Positions 54,460 to 64,000 of a stretch of DNA of 64,000 bases are shown here, piece after piece. Within the stretch, counting starts at the first letter, position 1; the number at the start of each line of letters is the position of its first letter. The notes beneath the pieces are model-generated. The model saw nothing but the letters and a program-made list of their open reading frames with translations. It did not search any database and had not been told where the DNA came from. The position numbers were made by a program, and so were the translations under genes. The DNA comes from Rhypophila decipiens. Its lineage: Eukaryota; Ascomycota; Sordariomycetes; Sordariales; Naviculisporaceae. Location: NCBI GenBank assembly GCA_033297075.1, contig MU858063.1, positions 248,001-312,000 on the forward strand, given 5' to 3'.

Positions 54460-56708
54460 GTTCTAAGAGAATGTTAGGACGGATCTAGAACAGATGGGAA
54501 GTGGTGGGTGGATGACGACTTACGATAGAGTAGAGTGATTGTAATGAATCAATCAACAGAAGGAGAGATAATTGAACAGACCAAAGTGAAGGCGAGACCG
54601 GGTGAGAGCGCGTGTCGGGTGAGAATTGAGGTCAATTGAAAAGGAGGATGTGGACTTTGACTGGGACTGGCCAAAGCGGTCGAGAGCAGATAAGGGTAGG
54701 CGAGGGTACCCGAGAGCGGGTGAGAGCAGGTGAGGATCGAGGTCGATTGAAAAGGAGGATGTGGACGCTGACCGGGACTGGTCAAAGCGGTCGAGAGCAG
54801 GTAAGAGTTAGGCGTGGGTAGCCGAGAGGAGGTGCGAGCAGGTGAATAAAGTCAAGTGCTGCTGTGAAGCACGCACACAAAGACTGGTAAGGACTGCAGC
54901 ACAGTGCTATGTTAGTTGATGGGCATGGGTGAGGAAAGCAAAGGTGGGAGATGGATCATCTTACTTGGTCTGCCGACCGGAGGGTTGAAGTGTCAGGGAA
55001 GCACGCTCGAAGACGACGATAGTGGGCAGCAAGCTGCCGGAGATGGTTGGAATGAACAACGCTGAGGGACTCGGATTGCTCCTTGTCAAAATCAAAGCTG
55101 GTCAGGGAAAATGAAGTCGAAGTCGAGATGTCAGGGTGCTTCTGGACGCTGCAGGAGAAAAGAAGGGTTAGAAGTCGAAGATTGGAAAGACGATGGGGGA
55201 TTATATACAGCCAGGGCAGCGGGGAACACTCACCGGCTGTCGGGGACTGAGCAAGCTGCAAGAATGCCGAAGAGGGGACCGGAAGGTGGTCAGGAGGGAG
55301 GAAAGAGGGCCGGTGAAGTGATGAAAAGCCGGTTGCTCTTCAGTCTGGCCCGGTCTGCAGAGAAAAAGCTGTGAGCACAATAGGAAGGGGAAGCGAAAAA
55401 CACGTCAGGTGAGCGCCGGTGAAGGAGGGCGACGGAAGGTGAGGGAAGAGGAGTGGAGCGTAGCGTACCGGCCGGTCCAGCAGTACGATCGGAGTGAATA
55501 CGCAACTGCTGTTTTCCTATAGCGCGTCTGGTACCCTGGTACCGGATCAGGACTGCAGCCGGTCGAGATTGAACACCGACTGAGCAAGTTATCGGAGAAG
55601 GGCCGCGTCCAGTGGGGCCGCAACGCTGTCTAGTTCCGCAAATTGGCCGTGAAAGGTACCCTTCCGCCCGTTCGAATGGCTTCTGGACCACACTTCCTGC
55701 ACTTTCTCGTCGACAATGGCGGCTCGACCCCCTCAGTGACTGACGTGAGTGGCCCCACATGATTTCAACCGTCCACGAGACCAAGGGAAACAGAAAGGTG
55801 CCCTTGACGGGAAGCCCCGGCCGTAGGAGGTGACTGAGTAGAATCAACATTGCCATCTGATACCCATCAGAGCTGCACAGTAGGTAGACATGCAGCCGTA
55901 TTAGAGGCTTGCGAGTGACCGGGAGAGCTTCCTTCCACCATGTTGCACCTGGTCCGAGCTGCGGCAACGACATGCTCATGAGCTTCGATCCTTTTGTGCT
56001 CCTGCCAAGGACTGATGCTGTCCGAGGAGGAGGGCAAGACCCTCCGAAGCTCTTTTCGAGATGCCCGGATGACGTACATGAGAAGCCTATCAAAGCAGTT
56101 GCCGTGGTCAGTGACCCTACGACTACCCCGATCTGGAAAACCAAGGTGGAGAGCCAGGTAGAAAACCAAGATCGGAAGCGAGTGAAAGAACTCGGGGTAT
56201 GTATAAGGGGCAGGACAGAGATAGACAGCAGGCTGCGATTGTGGAGCACCGCGACCAAGAAGGTACGCAGATAGCTCCGTGGTCATGAATCGACCGAAAA
56301 GTAAAATGAGCTGCTGCAGGACGGCTCAACAAATGGAAGGAGCGAACCACACGAACATTCCCCGAGCAAGAGACAGAAAAACGACTAGTGGGGAAACCAG
56401 AAACCGAAAATCAAAGACGGAGGGCACACGGCAAAAGGAAAGAACTCGTCACAAAGAGTCAAGGGACACGGAAGGAAGAGGCTTGGAGGTAGAATTACAT
56501 GTGTTTAAGGACCGGAATGGTAAAGGTGCAACAAGGTGCATTAAGAATGACAGCAGCGAAATGCCAGCCATCTACTATGTGGCGAGAGCGCCGAGATAGA
56601 AAGCAGATTTGAAAATTTACAATTGCAAAAATACCAAGGCATGAAATTGCGCAGGAATCAACAAGGAAGAAATTTGAACCCACCCACCATGGCGACGACA
56701 GAAGGCCA
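54460..56708. other. 2.2-kb intergenic region
   Basis: Upstream of the zinc-finger gene and downstream of BET2. It contains a 111-bp tandem duplication (separate entry) and short overlapping frames on both strands. The longest (minus 55290-56258, 322 codons) has no domain, is Ser/Arg/Pro-rich and runs against other open frames, so it is not called. It probably carries the zinc-finger promoter on the left and the BET2 3' UTR on the right. Confidence 0.45.
54620..54841. repeat. 111-bp tandem duplication upstream of the zinc-finger gene
   Basis: 54620-54730 and 54731-54841 are two imperfect copies; both carry TTGAAAAGGAGGATGTGGAC, then GGGACTGG, CAAAGCGGTCGAGAGCAG, and end in GAGAGCRGGTGAG-type repeats. 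About 85-90 percent similar by eye. The sequence continues outside with further GAGAGCGxGTGAG units. Confidence 0.75.
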
Positions 56709-57806
56709 TTATTTCTTGTACCGGCTCAGCACTCGTTCGACGGCCGACTTGGGCATGCAATAGACCTCGTCGACCGGTTGCAGTCCAGGATACTCGAGGA
56801 GGCTCAAACCCGTGATGCCGAACAGGGTGTGCCACACATCCACCATGTCTCCGGGCCGGTCCGAGATGCCGCCCTTCTCCGTGTCCTGACACCGCAGGAT
56901 GAAGCCGATGAGCTGGTCCCTGTCGATCCAGTGCGTCCTCCCAATCATCTCGAGGCTGCTGAGAACCCACCAGCTGTAGCACACGTCCTCCTTCTTCTCG
57001 GGTCGGCCGTTGAGACCTCCGCCGGGCACCTGTCGCTCGCTGAGCCATCGACCCAGCCGATCCGCGTCCACTAGGTCCTTCCGCCCAGCGATGGCCAAGG
57101 CCGCCACACAGGTAAAGATCTGTCCCGAGTGGGACTCGGCTCCGGGACTGACGCCATAGCCGCCGTCAAAGTTGGCGCAGGCAACAATGTGCTTGACGGC
57201 CTTGTCAACGTCCACCAGATCGAGAAGTCCCAGTAGCGACAGTGCGTTGAAGGCACCGTACAGAAACCGCGTGTCCTCCTCGCCCCATTCGTCGCCCGCA
57301 AAGGTGCCAGTCTGTCTGTTTTGCAGATTTGCGATGTCTAGAACAAGTGAAAGCCGAGAGTCAGTTCAAAGAGAGTGTCACGTCATTCTCACCGTTGAAT
57401 GTTGAATGAGAGGATCGCACGCACAATGCCCAATTTGCGCCCTGCCTCCAAGAGATCCGCGACCCCGCTTCTCGAGCTCGTCAAAGGCGTCAAGCATGGC
57501 GAGGATTTGCACCGCGCTCACCGTGGAAAGCATGTGCGCGTCGTGGCCCGGCGCAGCGCCGAAACCGCCGCTCTCATGCTGGCACGAGAGCACAAAATCA
57601 ATGGTCTCGGCCCGCGGGAGCGCCTCTGGGTGCCCGAGAAGATGAAGCGCCGTGAGGCCCCAGTAGAGTCCGTTGAGCCGGAGGTGTTCGGTCAGCCAGT
57701 AGTCGTATTCGTCTTTGCGCGTGTCCAGACTCTGAATGTATTTCACGTGAGCCGATGTCGCGAGCTGCACCTCTTCTGGCCGGTTGCCGGCGTTTGATGA
57801 TGACAT
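56709..57806 (-). CDS. BET2: Rab geranylgeranyltransferase (GGTase II) beta subunit
   Basis: Bet2 with Bet4 prenylates Rab GTPases presented by the escort protein Mrs6. Two exons: 57806-57425 and 57337-56709, total 336 aa, the family size. Prenyltransferase repeats are visible: [60 protein letters not shown] and [20 protein letters not shown]. The zinc ligand set appears as Asp and Cys in [10 protein letters not shown] and the His in DVWHTLFG. The first ATG of the conserved N-terminus is 57806 ([12 protein letters not shown]). An in-frame ATG at 58004 would add a 66-residue Ser/Thr/Lys-rich extension not typical of the family and is not used. Intron 57338-57424 is GT-AG. Confidence 0.94.
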
Positions 57807-58450
57807 GGTTTTTGAGAGCGTTTTCTCGCCAATCTTTGCTGACTGGGTTGTGATTTTCTTTGTCTTGAACAGCGTTGAACTGGCCAGGACACCTGGCGGG
57901 GCAGAAGAGGCGTGAGAAGAGAGAGTTGCGTGTGTGTTGAAAGGTTGGAGGGCGTTGTAGAGTGGAAGGTTGCCTGGCCACACCGGGTGCATCTTCAGGC
58001 TCAAGATTGAGTGTCGTCGGATGGTTACGTAATCTCACATGAACCTTGACGGAGATATCTGCACCACAGCTAATCTCCGCCATGGACAATCTAGGCCCAA
58101 CGGCATTGCCCAAAGTTGGGATCAAGCTCACGAGGGCAGATAAGCTTTTTTTGACATCTCCGTCGCCGGGAGCATGTGAAGAAAAAGAGCTGCTTCATGG
58201 AATCGTGAAACTCCGAGATCCGCAACAGAGGGGTTCCAGGCGTCTTTGCGGGGTTAGGGTTATCTGAGAATGGAAATACAAAAGTAAACTACTTAACGTT
58301 AACGTTAACGTAACTTTATTTCTAGAATTAAAGAAATAACTTGATTTAATGTATAAACACCTGAAATAAGTATATCAAGGTCAAAGTGAACAAAGTTCAG
58401 GGGTAAGGCTAAGATATAGAGTAACTGATAGAAAGACGAGGCTGAGAGAT
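57807..58450. promoter_or_regulatory. BET2 promoter and flank
   Basis: About 640 bp upstream of BET2. It contains GGGTTAGGGTTA at 58251-58262 and a run of AACGTT-type repeats (58293-58312). An AT-rich, purine-rich stretch precedes the 118-bp element. Confidence 0.45.
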
Positions 58451-58568
58451 TGTCACGATGTGTATTTAACCCTTGATTTCAAGTCGGCGTTCGACTTGAA
58501 ATTCGACATCCTTTTGCGGAGGGTTCCATGGCCTAGTGGTAGGGTTCTAGACTAGTGGATTCGTCACA
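58451..58568 (+). mobile_element. 118-bp LTR-like element (copy B)
   Basis: Same sequence as copy A at 19333-19450 but on the plus strand; 117 of 118 positions match by eye (TATTTAACCC here versus TATATAACCC). Ends are TGTCACGATG and GATTCGTCACA. The flanks (GAGAT left, GTGGC right) show no target duplication. A purine-rich tract (AAAGACGAGGCTGAGAGA) lies just upstream, as a polypurine tract would for a 3' LTR. Missing duplication suggests rearrangement or loss of one side. Confidence 0.7.
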
Positions 58569-58584
58569 GTGGCCCGGGGCATAG

Positions 58585-58945
58585 TTTGAGAATGCAGCTG
58601 ATGTTTATAATGGACGTTGTTTTGAGAATTGGGCTCGTATCTAGAGTGGATGTTGTTTTGAGAACGCAGCTTATGTTTAGAGTGGACGTCGTTTTCAATG
58701 TTGGAATTCAGCTAACGTCTCGAGTGGACGTTATTTTGAGAATTGAGCTTATATCTTGTTACGGTACTGGAATCCCGTGTATATATAGGGGTCCCATCCC
58801 CTCATTAGATAGTTCTTTCTCTCTTTGTACAACAACATTCTATTCTCCTTGGACCTAAGGACCGGTATCGTACTATATTTAGAGTGGATGGTGTTTTAAG
58901 AATGCAGCCCCTGTTTGGAGTAAACGTTGTTTTAAGGACCGAGGT
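58585..58945. repeat. 36-bp tandem array (GTTGTTTTGAGAAYGCAGCT type)
   Basis: The TTTGAG core recurs at 58585, 58621 and 58657 (36-bp spacing), then irregularly at 58735, and TTTTAAG at 58894 and about 58930, again 36 bp apart. Units contain GAGTGGACG or GAGTGGATG. Immediately downstream of copy B. Confidence 0.75.
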
Positions 58946-61900
58946 GATAGAGGGAGCCTGTGGTATTTTGATACTTTGACGAGTGTTTGGAACTACCGTT
59001 ACTTCCGGGAACAAAGCTGATAAAAAATCTTTAAGAGCTTCTATTCTGTAATTCAGTATTACTTGCTTGCATTATGACTTGGCTGGCTTGGAGTGTCTGG
59101 CTCCGTTTGGAAGTCTGTTTCTTGCTTTCCACGAGTACTTGTCTGAAGGAGGATTCTTATTTTCTGTATTGTAGCGTTCAAAGCTGGACCACGCTGTTTG
59201 GGAGTAGAGCAACAAGCAGCTTTCCGTCTGACAATTCCACGACAGATATCTGTTACAATGCAGATTTGACCATACGGTATGGTACAGATTTAAAGTGCAC
59301 AAAGTGGCTGACAGGTCGGCATCTCGGGCGGAATCCGATATTGGCGTTTGGCTGCCGCCCCCCGATGCACAGATCGTCCAGGCGGCGAGTCTCCCGAATA
59401 TTGGGACCGATGGGTGTCTGCAGGACAAACCCCAGTGCTGCACGACGGAGCTCATTATTGACAATCACTTTTGGACTCGACATAGCTCCCGTCTATTGCC
59501 CAACGACTCCCGTCTTGTAACAAACCTGCGAGCTTGCTTTGATAGGCGGGGTTTGAATTCTACTTCGAGAAATAATATATTTGGCACGTTGAGCCGACGG
59601 GAGGCTTCCGTCAGTCACAGCTTGTCTGAGTTGGAGGGGTGATGGCTGGTGGCTGACGTAGGCGCACACGTAGGTTTTGACTTTTGACCTTCACGGGAGG
59701 GCCTTCAAACGGGGGCCGCGCTAGTGGAGCTCTGGGCGCCTACAGATACTTGTCCATTTGGCCATATGTTGAACACAAAAGGGCATGTTTTGCTTTTCGA
59801 GATCGAAGACGTTGTCTGGAGGCCCACTTAGACGAGGAAATCGCTGCAGGGGGCCTGGCGGCTGGCCAGAGCCAAGCCCGATATCCCACGGCAGTGGATG
59901 ATGTGCCCCGGCCCGGGCTCCGGACGTTTGGACCCTGATTTGCGGGGGGTTTTTTGCCGGGTCAGCTGTTACCACAACGGCGGAAATGACTTGAATGGCG
60001 CAATCTAAGCGAGGGCGAGAAAGAGCAGCATGAAGGGAGAGGAGGGAAATTATTCAAACAATGATGTGAATCAGTGATGCTATATTTATTCAAGTGCAAG
60101 TGTCTGGACTCTGTGCCAAGAGATGTTTCAGCGCGCCACTTGCAGAATACGGATAGGCGGCGGGAGAGGCTGGAGGGGATCACCAATCTGCAGAGTGCCC
60201 CTCAGCCCCTCACCCAGTAGGTACATGTACAGCCAGCCATCAGCACTTGAACTGGCGAATCGACTTGGTGACTGAGGAAACTTCGGTCATTGTTGGGTAT
60301 CAAAGTGAAAGCGGGACGGTAGTCAATCAATCAGTCGGTCAGAATTCTTTATCCCTTTCTCTTGTCGAGCAATGAGACCATTGATGCTGCTCAAAATCTT
60401 GTCAGTCAGTTATCAGCCACCTACCAACACCATGAAAAGTGCCCTGAATTGAGAGGAGGGACAAAGAAAAGCCACCAGGGCATTCTGCCTTGCTTCCGGT
60501 TTCACTGTGATGGCAAACGTGTTTGCTCAAAGAGATAAGGGATGGGATTACACTTTGGAGTGCACGCTGAATGGCCAACGGGAGGCTGATTAGACATTTG
60601 TCACTTCTGTTCCGTGTGGCTGCAGCAGAAACTCAACTCCATGCGCCAGTTGCTGTCTCCCTTCATCACCTTGATATGGAGTCACATTTATGGGTGACGA
60701 CGATATCTTGCCATGTTATATTCCGTTGATATTTGGTAATAAGCGCCTCTTCCGTTGACTTTCCGTTCTTACAGACTTGCACAGTTACACTCTACCTCGA
60801 ACTGCATGCAGTCAAGCAGTATCCAAACCTCGTCCTTGCTTGGTTCCCGCCGGACCATGTGTCTCTCTGGTACTCCCGCCGCTACTGCTGGGCAAACGAC
60901 CAACCAGCGTTGAGGTAGTAATTGGCTGCTTCTGAGGAGCACATTGTCTTCACCCCTGATGACATATTTTTCCTGCACTGCCGATTATAGTGCCTCTCGC
61001 AATCCGTTTCAGAAATCCCGTTCTGGAACCTTGGGAACCTCTTTTCACGCCGCCAAAAAGGTTGGAGCCGCCCGCCGCTGAACCACCCGCTTGTCATGAT
61101 TGTCACTGGATAAGCAGTGACAAGCAGTTGGATCAACCCCGAGGAACAAGGAACCTAATTCCTTGCCCGGGAACCTTGATACGCCAGCCTGTTATTACAG
61201 GGTTTTGCGGGCATACGTGTACTCAATACAGTACACATATACCTGATACAGCCACGCGGAACACCTCGTTGGCTTATAGCTGAGGTGACGCAGCCTACGA
61301 CCCTCGCATTCTAGGAGCCAGAAGGAACTGAGGATTTGAGGCTCGTGGGCTGAGAAGATGACTTTAATTTGAAGAATCAAAGCAAGATACCAGGTCGATA
61401 CAGAGGTGTTCAACCTCCAAGTCCCGCTCCGGGAACCGCGATAACTCATTTCGGACCCCGCTTCGCACGGATACCGGGACCAGCCAGTGAGGTCTCAGTT
61501 CTCAGTTCAAACGAGAAAGAAAAAGACTCCAAGACATCCACATCGTGTCCATCGTGCCTTGCCATTTACAGTTATTTCTGGGCATTCTTGAATAATCGCC
61601 GTCCTATCCGCCTCTTCCTCGAGCTTGGTCTGCATCCCGAGCGCAACAAAGACCATTCAAATGTGAAAAGGGGGCCAAGTCTGGAGCCTTCCTGTTCATG
61701 ATTTTCGACAAGTGGACTCGGCTCACGGTCATTCAGCTTGTTGTTTCCAGGTGAATTGTGCATTCCCCATCGGCCGTGTTCGAATTCCGGCCCTGAAGCA
61801 TCAAATTTCCCAATCCCCAAAGGCAAAAAAGTCTCACTTGACTTAATCTCCTTTCGCTACCGATCACTCGTTTTGAACACCACATCATCAGTTCATCCAG
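58946..61900. other. 3-kb non-coding stretch
   Basis: Short overlapping frames (for example 59074-59520 and 59295-59642, plus) share the same DNA and show no domain. No gene or RNA recognised. Confidence 0.35.
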
Positions 61901-62580
61901 CATCTTTATTTCTCCTCTCTGATATCCTCGATCGGCATTGGGGAGCTTGGAGCGGTCAAGAAGCAAAGCGACAAGCGACAGGAGCATCAGCGCAAACTAC
62001 CTCATCCCTACCTCATCATATCTTGCCCAGGTATTCCATACCGATACCACCTCACTCGACGATACGACCATACCGGCTACTATACACGGGCTCTACGGAT
62101 ACAGTACTGTACATACACACCTCAGTCCCAGTGCTCCCACACATCTGCATCAGCTTTTTTGCATCTACACCCCCCCAAACAGTCCCAATCGCCTGTTGGA
62201 CGTCTCCCGTGCTCCGCGTCTCTTCAAACCTGTCGTTTCGTCGATGAGAAAAGGGGGGCCGCTCATTTGTCACAGACGACAATCTGGCTATATTTCGCCC
62301 CCTGCAAGTTCCGACGCTGTGATACTGCTGCGCGCACCGCTCGAGACAGACCAGACAGCTGGCCTCCTTGCGACAGGAGGATTTGCGAATCGGAGGAAAC
62401 GGTGCCTGATAATAGCCAGAATCCATAGCGATACCAAAGGCCCTCCTAATCTGCATATCGCATATAACATAATTCGCTAGCCTTGTACGAAACACCGACC
62501 GCAAAAGGACGATTACGCCATACGGAATAAGGTACAAGCATAAATTTAGGATCCAAGAGTCTAGGGCCACCTGGCGGAAA
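61901..62580. promoter_or_regulatory. Upstream region of the RhoGAP-type gene
   Basis: Sequence upstream of the ATG at 62581 with ACACACC-rich and CT-rich tracts (62040-62250), consistent with a fungal leader. It contains several short ATG-initiated frames that could be uORFs. No specific regulator site recognised. Confidence 0.4.
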
Positions 62581-64000
62581 ATGGGGCGCAAACCTGTACC
62601 GCAGCCGCTTACTCTGGGAGACTCGCAGCGCTCTGGACAGGTCGACGACACTCGTGCTGGTGAAACTGTCCCCAAGTCTGCTGTCCCGGAAGAAACAAGG
62701 TCGCCCCGGTCCCCACGGTCGCCATTTCGATTTGGCCAGAAAAAGCCTGAAAGCGCCGGCGGGCTGCAGGCTCTGCAGCTTACCGACGTCCTGCAGCAAC
62801 AGCAGCAGCAACAACCGCAGCAGTCGCCTCTGCACTCCCCCCAGCACCAGCAGCAACAGCGGCACCAATACCAAAACACATACCCAGATCAGCAGAGGCA
62901 ACAAGAGCAGCGCCGTCCCCAGACCCAACATCAATACCAGAGCCAGAGCCGCAGTCAGCTCCAGAACGTACCAGTAGACGATCCCTATTATCCGGCACCC
63001 CCTCGATCCTCGCCGCCTCCTCAGCAATTAGACCAACGCTCTCCCGCCCCCGCATCCCACCAACAACAACAGCAACATCAACATCAACAAGCGCCCCTGG
63101 GTCACAGGCACGCTCGCAACAACGAGGAAAAGGCGTCCAAGTCGGGCTTCTTCTTCCACTTTGGGAAGTCGTCCAAGTCATCGGATCGCCTCACATCGCC
63201 TTACTACGCCGAAACGAGGAGTGAAACAATGTCGAGGGACTCGGACCAGCAGGCCCTGTCAAAACAATCCTCGAAGCAATCAGGTATGTGCAAGATGTTG
63301 TCCAGTAGCGCCGGTTGAAGAGCGGACCCTACATGTTTCCCTTGGGTCTCGACAGGCACGAGATTTCATCCTAACATTGATTCTTTGATGCACGGTTAGA
63401 AACATTGGCCTACCCGGACCACCTGTCGCACAAACAAGTTTCGCACCTGCCTTCCAAGTCCGAAGTGTCGCTAGCCTCGTCGGTCGATTACGATTCCAAA
63501 AAGTCCAAACCGAAGCCCTTTACCATTCTCAACCGGACGAGATCGATCAAGGACCAGGAGATTGGCGATAGTAAAAATAGCCCAAGTCCCAAGGACCGTT
63601 CGCCCAGGCAGATCAAAGTCCCAGAGCCAGACCGAGCTTACGCGGCGGCACCACTGAGGACGGCGCCCATTCAGGCACACGACCGATCTTTCCGCGAGAT
63701 GATGTCGTCGGCGGTCCGGAACCACTCGGCGGAGCGGTCTCAGGGCCGCGATTCGTCGGTCGGCAGAGGCAGAGACCATCATGATAATCATCACAATAAC
63801 AACAACAGGTTTCAGCCATCATCGCTAAAAGACAATTCCGGCTCGAATTTTCTCAGTGGCCTCAAAAACAGCAAAGCGGCCGGCATTTTGAACAAGACCT
63901 TTTTTGGCACCAGGGGCGAGGGCGTGCCGCATAGTAGAGAACCTGTGGTGGACGATGAGCACTATGTCCTAAAAGTGCTCAATCTGCCTCTTGTGGAACA
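62581..64000 (+). CDS. Probable Rho GTPase-activating protein (C-terminus beyond window)
   Basis: Two exons within the window: 62581-63283 and 63400 onward. The N-terminal 350 residues are Gln/His/Ser/Pro-rich (LQQQQQQQPQQSPLHSPQHQ). Then come SSDRLTSPYYAETRSETMS, KPFTILNRTRSIKDQEIGD, SNFLSGLKNSKAAGILNKT and, at the edge, EPVVDDEHYVLKVLNLPLVE. From memory the last block immediately precedes the RhoGAP domain of Sac7-like fungal RhoGAPs, which lower GTP-Rho levels in cell-wall and polarity control. The GAP domain itself is beyond the window, so the call is by the flanking block only. Intron 63284-63399 is GT-AG with a CTAAC branch point. The polyglutamine is encoded by CAG/CAA. Confidence 0.7.

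Noticed and set aside
55290..56258. 322-codon minus frame
   Set aside because: Ser/Arg/Pro-rich with no domain, overlapped by other open frames on both strands. It may be non-coding DNA with few stops.
57807..58004. N-terminal extension of BET2 from the ATG at 58004
   Set aside because: The added 66 residues are not typical of the family, and the conserved protein begins just after the ATG at 57806.
58524..58568. tRNA gene suggested by the GCCTAGTGGTAGGG segment
   Set aside because: It matches a pol III A-box, but no matching B-box, acceptor stem or anticodon arm was found, and the segment lies inside a transposed element.
59074..59642. Overlapping 148- and 115-codon plus frames and a 76-codon minus frame
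   Set aside because: They share the same DNA in different frames and show no family features.
1..64000. CRISPR arrays, operons and riboswitches
   Set aside because: These are not expected in a nuclear fungal genome, and no regularly spaced conserved repeat with unique spacers was seen. The 22-bp arrays are contiguous satellites without spacers.

Overview
The window is nuclear DNA of a filamentous ascomycete (Pezizomycotina, probably Sordariomycetes or a close class). The evidence is short introns of about 45-105 bp with GT..AG ends and CTAAC-like branch points, single-gene transcription units on both strands, fungal-specific families (Pil1/Lsp1 BAR protein, DUF7053-like protein, MCFG-type small protein), TTAGGG-type telomeric motifs and AT-rich repeat deserts between gene-rich blocks. 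The species cannot be named from the sequence alone.

Layout. 1-8.8 kb is a dense housekeeping block: TEL2 (minus, cut by the window start), UBA3 (plus), RPC40/AC40 (minus) and the complex I 49-kDa subunit (plus). 8.8-24.3 kb is a gene-poor, AT-rich accessory stretch. It holds several degenerate tandem arrays with a period of about 22 bp, three dispersed copies of a sequence of about 110 bp, a broken coding remnant, one GC-rich orphan ORF (397 aa) and a 118-bp LTR-like insertion. 24.3-43.3 kb is gene-rich again: COQ6 (minus), a DUF7053-like gene (plus), a Ste20/GCK-family kinase (plus), SUA5 (plus), coatomer zeta RET3 (minus), MCM4 (plus), a Pil1/Lsp1 eisosome protein (minus) and a histidine-rich MCFG protein (minus).

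43.5-52 kb holds a divergent transporter pair, a 5-exon MFS gene (minus) and a 12-exon ABCC full transporter (plus). They share an 808-bp promoter with a candidate Zn2Cys6 palindrome. 52.7-57.8 kb holds a zinc-finger protein (minus) and the Rab geranylgeranyltransferase beta subunit BET2 (minus). 57.8-62.5 kb is non-coding, with a second and almost identical inverted copy of the 118-bp element and a 36-bp tandem array. A Q-rich protein that appears to lead into a RhoGAP domain starts at 62.6 kb and runs off the window end.

Most genes are unrelated housekeeping functions (PIKK maturation, neddylation, Pol I/III, respiration, ubiquinone, tRNA t6A, COPI, replication licensing, Rab prenylation). 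The main plausible functional units are the MFS/ABC pair and the RET3-MCM4 promoter, which carries five MCB-core motifs on the MCM4-proximal side. The least described feature is the recurrent ~22-bp periodic repeat architecture, in the desert and again right after the kinase stop codon. Splice sites were assigned by reading GT/GC..AG boundaries and keeping the protein frame. No alignment or transcript data were available.
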